DNA of 64,000 bases from NCBI RefSeq assembly GCF_002973595.1, contig NZ_PVEO01000003.1, positions 186,001 to 250,000 of the forward strand. Direction: 5' to 3'. Each line of letters starts with the position of its first letter. The stretch's first letter is position 1. The stretch is from Jejuia pallidilutea. GTDB lineage: Bacteria; Bacteroidota; Bacteroidia; Flavobacteriales; Flavobacteriaceae. The notes below the pieces were generated by a model. It had not been told where the DNA came from. It did not search any database and was given only the letters and a program-made list of their open reading frames with translations. Below are positions 1-6,962 of the stretch, piece by piece. Position numbers and translations under genes: made by a program.

Positions 1-58
1 CACCAACACCATTTGGTGCAACTACACCTAATCCCGTAATAACTACTCTGTTTTTCAT
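1..58 (-). CDS. Beta-ketoacyl-ACP synthase, N-terminal fragment
   Basis: Only the first 19 codons lie in the window; the rest continues off the left edge. They read MKNRVVITGLGVVAPNGVG, the typical opening of FabF/KAS II-type condensing enzymes (start, then VVITGLGVVxPxG). The gene is co-oriented with the dehydratase, reductase and type III PKS genes that precede it in the transcriptional direction. It may therefore be the condensing enzyme that extends the acyl starter for the cluster rather than the housekeeping FabF. The active-site Cys and His residues are outside the window, so activity cannot be judged. Confidence 0.8.
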   Translation of the reverse strand, partial: MKNRVVITGLGVVAPNGVG

Positions 59-120
59 GCTTTTAACATTCCTAAAATTAATCCTTTAACCACCAATTCT
101 CTTTTTGAAAATTTTATATG

Positions 121-561
121 TTATTTTATCATTAGCATTCCTGCTATGTCTCCTCTTGCTACCAATTCGCCTTTTGAGTTTAGCAGCTTCACTTTACATT
201 TTAATTTATGAAACCGAAAAACTTGTTTTTCTGAAATTACCGTTACTTTTTCTTCAGGCAAAACAGGCAAATAAAAATCCATTTGATGCGATGTTAATGC
301 AATTTTCGGATTTGTAGTTTGGTTCAATTCGTCTTTGAGTAAATAAATACCCAAGCATACCAAACCTATTTGTGCCATACATTCGGTTAAAATAACTCCT
401 GGTGTTATGGGATTATTTTTAAAATGACCTTTATAAAACGATTCGTTTTTTTTGAAGGTGTAGTGTCCAGTAATTCCATGTTCTGAAATTTCATCAATAC
501 CATCCACAAATAAAAATGGTTGTTGATAAGGTAAAAGTGCTATGATTTGTTTTTTATTCAT
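121..561 (-). CDS. FabZ-like 3-hydroxyacyl-ACP dehydratase (hotdog fold)
   Basis: 146 aa, the usual length of FabZ. The motif HFKNNPITPGVILTECMAQ (residues 46-64) matches the FabZ signature H-F-x2-x-P-I-x-P-G-V-x3-E-x-M-A-Q; His46 and Glu60 are the expected catalytic pair. It would dehydrate a 3-hydroxyacyl-ACP to the trans-2-enoyl-ACP in the cytoplasm. It lies just upstream of the ketosynthase fragment and downstream of the RAYT gene, in the same direction as the type III PKS cluster. That context suggests a dedicated acyl-chain dehydratase for the cluster rather than housekeeping fabZ, which is an inference. Confidence 0.85.
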   Translation of the reverse strand: MNKKQIIALLPYQQPFLFVDGIDEISEHGITGHYTFKKNESFYKGHFKNNPITPGVILTECMAQIGLVCLGIYLLKDELNQTTNPKIALTSHQMDFYLPVLPEEKVTVISEKQVFRFHKLKCKVKLLNSKGELVARGDIAGMLMIK

Positions 562-570
562 AAGTTAAGT

Positions 571-603
571 AGACCTCACAGGTTTCAAAAACCTGTGAGG
601 TCT
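571..603. repeat. 33-bp REP-like palindrome, copy 1 (perfect)
   Basis: A perfect inverted repeat with 14-bp arms AGACCTCACAGGTT and AACCTGTGAGGTCT around a 5-nt centre TCAAA. It is identical in sequence to the copy at 1184-1216, and the two bracket the RAYT gene at 609-1169. It lies between the dehydratase and RAYT genes and may also act as a transcription terminator. Confidence 0.9.
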
Positions 604-608
604 TAAAT

Positions 609-1169
609 TTATTCTAGTGTTATTAAGTTATTAATGACTGTTTGTTTAAATTGATGTGTATATATAAAATTGGCTTTATCTTCAAACAATCTCAAAACAT
701 AGTCGCGCAATAATTTTGTTTCCTTGTTAGACAACATAGCTTTATAAGAAGAATGTTTATACGTTTCAAAACCTTTTATAAACCCATGATGTACTGGGTT
801 TGTATGAATATAAACTATAATATTTTTAAGATATGTTTCGTTTTCAATTTTAATCCTTGAAAATCTATCTTTAAATAAACTCCCTGTTCTGTTATAAGCT
901 TTATTTATAGATTTTGAATAGGCGTTAAATAGGTTTGAAAAGGATTGGGATATTTTTTTTGCTTCTATATTTTCCTTAGTCTTAATTAATAAGTGAAAGT
1001 GATTTTTTAATAAGCAATATGCTAGAATAAAACAGACACTACTAATATGTTTATCCATCAAAGTTAGAAAATAAGCATAGTTTTTTTCTTGAATAAAAAT
1101 ATTTTCTTTATTATTTCCACAATTGTAAATATGAAAATATGAATCGGGTAAGAGTACTTCGTATTTCAT
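609..1169 (-). CDS. REP-associated tyrosine transposase (RAYT, Y1/HUH family)
   Basis: 186 aa. The HUH metal-binding motif is seen as NHFHLLI (His57, His59), and the presumed nucleophile Tyr120 lies in YIHTNPVHHG, the hallmark C-terminal motif of COG1943 single-strand transposases. The segment NRTGSLFKDRF before it is also typical of the family. All key residues are present, so the enzyme looks intact. It is framed by two identical 33-bp palindromes, at 571-603 and 1184-1216, as expected for a RAYT with its cognate REP sites. It interrupts a biosynthetic cluster without obviously disrupting a neighbour. RAYTs are usually single-copy domesticated enzymes acting on dispersed palindromes rather than classical IS elements. 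Confidence 0.9.
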   Translation of the reverse strand: MKYEVLLPDSYFHIYNCGNNKENIFIQEKNYAYFLTLMDKHISSVCFILAYCLLKNHFHLLIKTKENIEAKKISQSFSNLFNAYSKSINKAYNRTGSLFKDRFSRIKIENETYLKNIIVYIHTNPVHHGFIKGFETYKHSSYKAMLSNKETKLLRDYVLRLFEDKANFIYTHQFKQTVINNLITLE

Positions 1170-1183
1170 TTCTAATAAAATTT

Positions 1184-1216
1184 AGACCTCACAGGTTTCA
1201 AAAACCTGTGAGGTCT
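1184..1216. repeat. 33-bp REP-like palindrome, copy 2 (perfect)
   Basis: Base-for-base identical to the palindrome at 571-603: 14-bp arms AGACCTCACAGGTT and AACCTGTGAGGTCT with centre TCAAA. It sits directly upstream of the RAYT start and downstream of the reductase gene. The two copies flank the transposase symmetrically. Confidence 0.9.
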
Positions 1217-1231
1217 TATCAAAACGTATTT

Positions 1232-2026
1232 TTAACTCAAATGTTCCCCGCCATCCACAGGAATAATGGTTCCCGTAATCCAAAAAGCTTCATCTTTACT
1301 TAATAAATACACCACATTTGCTACATCTTCAGGAAGCGTTAAACGTTTATTCGGATTTCTAATTAAACTGTGTTTAATGATGTTTTCGCTACCTGGAATC
1401 ATCCGTAAGGATGCTGTATCTGTAACTCCTGCTTGAATGCAATTAGCTTTTATGCCAAAAGGTGCAAACTCTAAAGCTATGTTTCTAGTTATGGCTTCTA
1501 GGGTAACTTTTGCCGCAGAAACCGCCGCATAATTTTGCCATGCTTTGGTATTGCCTTCACTTGTAAAACTTATAATTCGCGCATCATCGGCAAATAATGT
1601 AGCTTCGAAAACAGCTTTTGTCCAATCGTATAAACTAATGCCCATGGCGTTTATAGTTAAAGCAAAATCATCATGTTTTAAAACTGGTGTGTCTTCAGAA
1701 ATCATAGGCTTTAAATTTCCTTTAGCGACACTATGTACCAGCGTTTTAATTTTTCCTTGAGTTCCTAATTCTGCTTTTAAGGTTTCAATTACTACATCAC
1801 GCTTTTCAGGTTTAAAAGCATCTGTGTTAAACGCTTTAAACTGAATATTTTCTTGTTTTATAGTGTTAAACGCTTCTTGAATTTCGGTGTCTTGCATACG
1901 CGGATTTCGGTGTACAATACATATATTTAACCCATGTGTTGCTAGCTTTTTTGCTGTAGCTAAACCAAGACCGCTACTGCCTCCCAAAATTAAGGCCCAT
2001 TGGTTTTTATTTTGAAATTCTTTCAT
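1232..2026 (-). CDS. FabL-like short-chain dehydrogenase / enoyl-ACP reductase
   Basis: The Rossmann motif GGSSGLGLA lies near the N-terminus. The catalytic region has Ser (FTSEG) and NYAAVSAAK, that is Tyr-x6-Lys, the spacing of the enoyl-ACP reductases FabI and FabL, not the Tyr-x3-Lys of FabG. The C-terminus (TGTIIPVDGGEHL) also resembles Bacillus FabL. It probably reduces an enoyl-ACP with NAD(P)H. The open frame extends six codons further to 2044, but the start at MKEFQNKNQ (2026) gives a normal SDR N-terminus. It lies between two palindromes and just after the type III PKS in the transcription direction, which suggests a role in providing a saturated acyl starter. Automatic annotation might call it FabG; the active-site spacing argues otherwise. 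Confidence 0.8.
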   Translation of the reverse strand: MKEFQNKNQWALILGGSSGLGLATAKKLATHGLNICIVHRNPRMQDTEIQEAFNTIKQENIQFKAFNTDAFKPEKRDVVIETLKAELGTQGKIKTLVHSVAKGNLKPMISEDTPVLKHDDFALTINAMGISLYDWTKAVFEATLFADDARIISFTSEGNTKAWQNYAAVSAAKVTLEAITRNIALEFAPFGIKANCIQAGVTDTASLRMIPGSENIIKHSLIRNPNKRLTLPEDVANVVYLLSKDEAFWITGTIIPVDGGEHLS

Positions 2027-2054
2027 TTTATATAATATAAACATCTTATGTCTA

Positions 2055-2087
2055 AGACCTCACAAGTTTTGTAAATCTCTGGAGTCT
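2055..2087. repeat. 33-bp REP-like palindrome, degenerate copy
   Basis: Starts AGACCTCACAAGTT and ends TCTGGAGTCT, again 33 bp, with several mismatches between the arms. It lies in the spacer between the reductase and the type III PKS. It is recognisable as a decayed member of the family at 571, 1184 and 3197. Confidence 0.65.
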
Positions 2088-2133
2088 ATCTAATTATCAA
2101 GATACTGAATTAAGTTTAGCATACCTAAATTTG

Positions 2134-3186
2134 TTACCACTCCAACAACACACGTTGGGCGGAAAATCCTGGGCCAAAACTTAGCATAATACCTTTATCG
2201 CCTTTTGGTATGTCTCTTTCCATAAACCGTTCTAAAACATATAATACAGTAGCACTACTCATGTTGCCGTATAATCTCAAAACCTCTTTGGTATCATCTA
2301 TATTTTTACCTAAAACACCAAACAAATCTTCAACGGTTTGCACTATTTTTTTTCCGCCTGGGTGAAATACTAAGTGATCTACATCATCAATGGTTAGGTT
2401 GTTTTCTTCTAAAAACGGATGGATAATGTTGGGGAAATGATCTGCAATAGTTTGCGGCACTGTTTGGTCTAGTACCATTTGCAAGCCTGTATTTCGTAAT
2501 TTGAACCCCATCATATGGTTGGCATCGTAAAAATGGTACATGGCTTCATCTTTAATTTCAGGACCTACTTCATCTTTATAAGACGATAGAATAACACTGG
2601 CACAACCATCACCAAAAATGGCTGCACTTACAATGTTTACCATAGAAAAATCTTCTAACTGAAAGGTTGCCGTTGGCGACTCTACAGCAATAACAGCGGC
2701 ACGTTTGTTGGGGTTAGCTTTTAAAAAATTCTTCGCATAAATAATTCCTGAAACACCGGCAGCACAACCCATTTCTGTTACGGGCAATCGTACAATATCC
2801 TGCTTCATTTTTAGGCTATTTATTAAATACGCATCTAACGAAGGAATCATAATTCCCGTGCAACTTACGGTGATAATATAATCTATATCTGTAGGTTGTA
2901 AACCTGCTTTATCTAAAGCTTTTACTAAGCTTTTTTCTGCAAGTTTTATACTTTCGCGTATATAAATATCATTTTTTTCTTCAAAAGACGTATTGAGAAA
3001 TACCTCCTCGGGATTCATTATAGAGTAACGTCTATCTACCGCAGCATTTTCAAAAATTTTAAGCACTTTTCGTTTAAAACGTTCGTCTTGCCCTTTCAAC
3101 CATAATTCTACAAAAGGCAGAATATCTTTGGTTTCTCGTGTATATTGCGGTAATTGTTTTGCTACCGATGTGATTTTTACTGCCAT
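2134..3186 (-). CDS. Type III polyketide synthase (chalcone/alkylresorcinol synthase family)
   Basis: 350 aa, the normal length for bacterial type III PKSs. The catalytic triad is visible: Cys141 in TEMGCAAG, His275 in VFHPGG and Asn308 in LYGNMSSAT; the C-terminus carries the GPGFSAQ loop. These homodimeric enzymes extend an acyl starter with malonyl-CoA and cyclise it to resorcinols, pyrones or phloroglucinols. The neighbouring acyl-chain enzymes (ketosynthase, dehydratase, FabL-like reductase) point to a fatty acyl starter, and the methyltransferase and FAD oxidoreductase upstream point to tailoring of the ring. A long-chain alkylresorcinol or alkylpyrone product is an inference; the sequence does not fix the cyclisation mode. 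Confidence 0.92.
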   Translation of the reverse strand: MAVKITSVAKQLPQYTRETKDILPFVELWLKGQDERFKRKVLKIFENAAVDRRYSIMNPEEVFLNTSFEEKNDIYIRESIKLAEKSLVKALDKAGLQPTDIDYIITVSCTGIMIPSLDAYLINSLKMKQDIVRLPVTEMGCAAGVSGIIYAKNFLKANPNKRAAVIAVESPTATFQLEDFSMVNIVSAAIFGDGCASVILSSYKDEVGPEIKDEAMYHFYDANHMMGFKLRNTGLQMVLDQTVPQTIADHFPNIIHPFLEENNLTIDDVDHLVFHPGGKKIVQTVEDLFGVLGKNIDDTKEVLRLYGNMSSATVLYVLERFMERDIPKGDKGIMLSFGPGFSAQRVLLEW

Positions 3187-3196
3187 ATATAATATT

Positions 3197-3229
3197 AGAC
3201 CTCACAGGTTTTAAAAACCAATGAGGTCT
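3197..3229. repeat. 33-bp REP-like palindrome, near-perfect copy
   Basis: Arms AGACCTCACAGGTT and AACCAATGAGGTCT around TTAAA, with two mismatches between the arms. It lies between the type III PKS start and the methyltransferase end and belongs to the same family as the RAYT-flanking palindromes. Confidence 0.85.
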
Positions 3230-3255
3230 TTAAAACAAAAGGTTTTTTATTTAAT

Positions 3256-3972
3256 TCATTTAGTATTAAAAATAAGCCATTGGTAACGAAATGCCCATTT
3301 CCAATAGATTTTTGATGTAAGGTTTAATGTTTCAGAAAGTTTTTCTAAATCTTCTCTTTTAAAAGCGCGAAGAATAGAGGTTAAGCCATCCTGAACAATC
3401 ATATGATTTGAAATTAACAAACCTAATAATTTAAATAAACCATATGCTAGTTTACTGCGGTGTAAGTCGTTAATAACAATACCCAATTTGGCTTCATACG
3501 ATAGGTGTTGCAATAAATTTACAATCTCTCCATCTTTAAAGTGATGTAGAAAAAGGGTGCTAAGTACTATATCGAATTCTAAATTTAGAAATGCTTCGGA
3601 AAAAATATCTATATTTTGAAATGTAATTTCGGGATAGTTAACCGATAATTCATTAGCATAATCTATCGCATCTTGGTTGGCATCTATACCAACTAAATTA
3701 AAACTAAATTGATGTTTACGACCATATTCTGCCACCAACCTTAAAATATCGCCATGGCCACAGCCTAGATCTACAATAGTATAGGTTTTGGCTTTGGGTT
3801 GATTATGTAACAGCTGCTTAATGCCGTTTAAGGTAATTGTATTACCTCCAAGCCATTTGTTAATGCTGCCTAATTTATCGAGCGTATCGCGCAATAATGT
3901 GCCTTTCATAGAAAAATCGTCCATGATTTCGGTGGCGTTACTTCGGTATGAGGTATCTACAAATAAAGCCAT
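3256..3972 (-). CDS. Class I SAM-dependent methyltransferase
   Basis: 238 aa from the chosen start MALFVDTSYR. The frame is open further upstream (to 4068), but that part overlaps the oxidoreductase. The ATG chosen shares one base with the TAA of that gene, a TAATG coupling arrangement. SAM motif I is seen as VDLGCGHGD, followed by an acidic residue in VGIDAN and by STLFLHHF in the motif IV/V region. It is probably the O- or C-methyltransferase tailoring the type III PKS product, as in Streptomyces srsB or Bacillus bpsB loci, although those use different protein families. The substrate cannot be read from sequence. Confidence 0.85.
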   Translation of the reverse strand: MALFVDTSYRSNATEIMDDFSMKGTLLRDTLDKLGSINKWLGGNTITLNGIKQLLHNQPKAKTYTIVDLGCGHGDILRLVAEYGRKHQFSFNLVGIDANQDAIDYANELSVNYPEITFQNIDIFSEAFLNLEFDIVLSTLFLHHFKDGEIVNLLQHLSYEAKLGIVINDLHRSKLAYGLFKLLGLLISNHMIVQDGLTSILRAFKREDLEKLSETLNLTSKIYWKWAFRYQWLIFNTK

Positions 3973-5102
3973 TAAACATTCATAGGTTTGCCGTGTGTTA
4001 TTCTTATAATTTTTGGTATTAGAAACGGAAACGCAGCAAGTATAACCAATAGTTTTGGCGCTAACCAATTTTGCCTAAATAAGTAAGCTATACTATGCCC
4101 AACTTTTAGCCTTAGGCTAAAGGTTTTTTTCCACTGTTTTGTGTAACGTTGCTCTAATGTACTACGTGTTTTAATTTTTCCTTCAAGATAATCAATTATT
4201 AGTTTTGAAGCTAATTGGGCACTTCTAATTGCCATTCCCATACCATTACCACATAACGGATGTATCATACCCGCTGTATCGCCACACATAATAATATGAT
4301 GTGCTACTGGCTGTTTGGTTTCAAAAGAAATTTGACTGATTGTGAGTGGTTTTTCAAACTGAGGTGTTGTGCTTTTAAATAGCGCTTTTAACTTTTTATT
4401 TTTGAATACAACAGCTTCCTGAAACGCTTCTATATTTTTAAACATTTTAAACGCTTTAAAATTGGTAATATAACATAAGTTAATATGATTATTCTCAACT
4501 TTTGAAACCCCACAATAGCCTCCTTTAAAGTTATGTAATGCCACTTTATCTTCTGAGAAATGCCCTGTAACATGTATTTTAACGCCCAAATACGGCGATT
4601 TCTTTTTTATGAATTTTCGCCCCAATTGCACATCTAGGTTAGAACGTTTCCCGTAGGCGCCAATAACAATTATAGATTGTAAACATCCGTTTAATGAAGT
4701 TTCAACCTGAAAAGTGTCTGCTTTAAAAACTACATTAGTTACAGTATCCTGAAGCACTGTAACCTTGTGCTTTAGTGCCAATTTATAGAGCTGAAAATCC
4801 ATTTCGTAACGGCTCATTCCAAAGCCACCAAGAGGTAATTTGGCCTTTATACTTTTATTATTGTGCGTTGTTAGTTCAAAATTAGTTATGCATTTTGCGC
4901 CAAATTCAAAAGGGTTAAATCCTAAATAGTTAAAATATGGTAACACCTCGTTAGACACATATTCACCACAAACCTTGTGTTTAGGGTACTTGTTTTTTTC
5001 AATAAGCAATACCTTATATTTTGCTTTTGCTAAATGAATTGCACTGGTTAAACCTGCTAAACCGCCACCAATTATAATAACATCGGTTTTATTTGTTTTC
5101 AT
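3972..5102 (-). CDS. FAD-dependent oxidoreductase (geranylgeranyl-reductase-like)
   Basis: The N-terminal dinucleotide-binding motif is IIIGGGLAGLTSAIHLAKA, followed by KHKVCGEYVS, the CGE motif of the geranylgeranyl reductase / flavin hydroxylase group. The second FAD motif is CGDTAGMIHPLCGNGMGMA. The start at MKTNKTD (5102) is preferred over the six-codon-longer frame, because the flavoprotein fold begins immediately after it. It is the first gene of the cluster and overlaps the methyltransferase by one base. It may hydroxylate the aromatic ring or reduce an isoprenoid or acyl chain. In the Streptomyces srs cluster a flavoprotein hydroxylase plays the former role, so that is the favoured inference. 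Confidence 0.82.
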   Translation of the reverse strand: MKTNKTDVIIIGGGLAGLTSAIHLAKAKYKVLLIEKNKYPKHKVCGEYVSNEVLPYFNYLGFNPFEFGAKCITNFELTTHNNKSIKAKLPLGGFGMSRYEMDFQLYKLALKHKVTVLQDTVTNVVFKADTFQVETSLNGCLQSIIVIGAYGKRSNLDVQLGRKFIKKKSPYLGVKIHVTGHFSEDKVALHNFKGGYCGVSKVENNHINLCYITNFKAFKMFKNIEAFQEAVVFKNKKLKALFKSTTPQFEKPLTISQISFETKQPVAHHIIMCGDTAGMIHPLCGNGMGMAIRSAQLASKLIIDYLEGKIKTRSTLEQRYTKQWKKTFSLRLKVGHSIAYLFRQNWLAPKLLVILAAFPFLIPKIIRITHGKPMNV

Positions 5103-5182
5103 TACATTTTTGTAATGCATACGTTACGCTTCTTAATTTTTTTGTTTAAGTTACGTAAAAGCGTAATGAGATTTTAGTTTTT

Positions 5183-5632
5183 TTATATTATTTCTAGAAT
5201 TGTGAATTGTTGAGTTCTAAACGTAATGGTATCACCTACATGTTTAGATAAAAGTAGTTTACCAATAGGCGTTGCAGCAGAAATACCATAAAATAATTGG
5301 TTGTTAATTTGTAGTTCGCCTACGCTTACCGCAATAAAATAGTTGGCTGCAGAGGTTTTTACAATACTGCCTAGAGCTACATTTTTATGCGATAGTTCTG
5401 GATTAATTTTTTGTAAAATCTTTTGTTGGTTTTGTAGATCTGCCAGTTGTTTTCCTGCTTTTTCCCGCTCTAATTGTAACATAGCACGACCTGTTTCATG
5501 TTTATCGCCCGCACTACTTTTTGTTTCAGATAGCAATGAATTTTGAATATCTGAAATTGTATCCTGTATGGTCTTTAAACGTTGGTTCAGGAGGTTTTGG
5601 CATTGTTTATATAATTCTTGTTTTATATTCAT
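5183..5632 (-). CDS. GreA/GreB-like protein (coiled coil plus FKBP-like C-terminus)
   Basis: 149 aa. Residues about 1-75 are strongly helical and charged, with a turn SSAGDKHETG followed by RAMLQLEREKAG, like the GreA N-terminal coiled coil. Residues 85-149 end with SAATPIGKLLLSKHVGDTI and FTILEI, very like the GreA C-terminal block (SPLGKALLGKxxGD and xYxVLEI). It probably binds RNA polymerase near the secondary channel. It is smaller and more divergent than true GreA, and whether the acidic tip residues needed for transcript cleavage are kept is uncertain. It overlaps the DAO-family gene by 4 bases (ATGA), so the two are cotranscribed. Related proteins are sometimes misnamed 3-oxoacyl-ACP synthase in databases. 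Confidence 0.65.
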   Translation of the reverse strand: MNIKQELYKQCQNLLNQRLKTIQDTISDIQNSLLSETKSSAGDKHETGRAMLQLEREKAGKQLADLQNQQKILQKINPELSHKNVALGSIVKTSAANYFIAVSVGELQINNQLFYGISAATPIGKLLLSKHVGDTITFRTQQFTILEII

Positions 5633-6747
5633 AGCGTTAATTCTGCCAATTCCTTACCTATTAAACTACCAACAGCAACACCCATACCTCCTAGCCTTAC
5701 ACCGCAAAATACATTGCTTGATACCTGTTTTACAATAGCTTGTTTTTGATTGCCCACACCCATAATACCGCTCCAACGGTGTTCAATCTCATAAGTGTAA
5801 TTAGGCAAAATAGTAGTGCTTAAAAGCTTTTCTAATGCATTTTGAATCGTTGCTGTTTCTCCCAATTGCGTAGTTGTTTCCCCCTTAAAATCTAAATGCC
5901 TACCGCCTCCAAGTAAAATTCGGTTATTTACATTTCTAAAATAAAAATAGCCTTTATCTAAGTGAAATGTGCCTTTTACATTAAGGTCTGCAATAGGCTT
6001 TGTTATTACTATCTGCGCTCTAGCAGGCTTTACATCTTCTTTTAATAATTGTGAAGCAAATCCGTTAGTAGCAATATATAATTTTGAAGCTGAAAACTCG
6101 AAGTGATTTGTTTTTATACGTATTGAATTATTAGCCTCTATAATGTCTTCAACCAAAACCGCATTTAAAATTTTAATACCTTTTGATTGTACTAGTTTAA
6201 GAAGCGCATCCATCATAGCTCCAGTATCAATTTGTCCTTCAAACTGATTGAAAATGTAATCGCTCTCTATATTTTTAAATTTAAAAATATTATCCTTTAA
6301 GCTAAATACATCATCTTTAAAAATTGGTTTAAGTAATTTATTAACAACTGATTTACGTGCAATACAGGTTTTAAATAATGCTTTGTTTTTTTCTAAGAAC
6401 AATTCGTAACCACCTAATTGTTGAAAATTAAGTTGTTTGTCGCCTAAGGTTTGTCTTAACAATTTTAATCCTTCTGCTCTTTTCTTTACCAATTGAAACA
6501 CCTCTTCTTCGGTATGCGATTTTAAATCTTCTAGAATTTCACTTAAGCTCCCAAAACATGCAAATCCTGCATTTTTTGTACTGGCACCTTGTGGTAATAT
6601 GCCTTTTTCTAATATGATGATTTTTGCTTTAGGGTACAATTCTCTTAATTTTAAGGCACAACTAAGACCAACAATACCACTACCAACAATACAAAAATCG
6701 ATGTTAGATAACCATGACTTTATTTCCCAGTAAGACAACTGCATCAT
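5629..6747 (-). CDS. FAD-dependent oxidoreductase, glycine/D-amino acid oxidase (DAO) family
   Basis: 372 aa. The FAD motif FCIVGSGIVGLSCALKL near residue 20 is followed by IIILEKGILPQGASTKNAG, where STKNAG is the usual DAO-family substrate-side loop, and the C-terminus carries GVRLGGMGVAVGSLIG. It oxidises an amine or amino acid with FAD in the cytosol; the substrate is unknown. It precedes the GreA-like gene and overlaps it by 4 bases. The start sits about ten residues into a short variable N-terminus (MMQLSYWEIKSW). No signal peptide is visible. Confidence 0.85.
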   Translation of the reverse strand: MMQLSYWEIKSWLSNIDFCIVGSGIVGLSCALKLRELYPKAKIIILEKGILPQGASTKNAGFACFGSLSEILEDLKSHTEEEVFQLVKKRAEGLKLLRQTLGDKQLNFQQLGGYELFLEKNKALFKTCIARKSVVNKLLKPIFKDDVFSLKDNIFKFKNIESDYIFNQFEGQIDTGAMMDALLKLVQSKGIKILNAVLVEDIIEANNSIRIKTNHFEFSASKLYIATNGFASQLLKEDVKPARAQIVITKPIADLNVKGTFHLDKGYFYFRNVNNRILLGGGRHLDFKGETTTQLGETATIQNALEKLLSTTILPNYTYEIEHRWSGIMGVGNQKQAIVKQVSSNVFCGVRLGGMGVAVGSLIGKELAELTL

Positions 6748-6926
6748 GCTAAGTTAGAATTTTAAATTGAAATTTTAAATGGCATTAAGTCTTGTGGCTG
6801 TATTTTTTATGTAAAAAAATGAATAACAACCCTTAGGGAATAAAACTTATGTGCTTTAAGGTTACCAACATTGCGTACCCCTAGCAGTAACGCTGTAAAA
6901 AACCTGTTTGCTTAACGCAGGTATGT

Positions 6927-6953
6927 AAAAAAAAATCCCGATTTACATCGGGA
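6927..6953 (-). terminator. Rho-independent terminator after accC
   Basis: Inverted repeat TCCCGAT (6936-6942), loop TTAC, ATCGGGA (6947-6953). On the minus strand it is followed by nine U (complement of 6927-6935). It lies 10 bp past the accC stop. Confidence 0.9.
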
Positions 6954-6962
6954 CTTCATTAT

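Noticed and set aside
105-317. Plus-strand ORF with hydrophobic helices overlapping the dehydratase
   Set aside because: Entirely the reverse-complement shadow of the FabZ-like gene.
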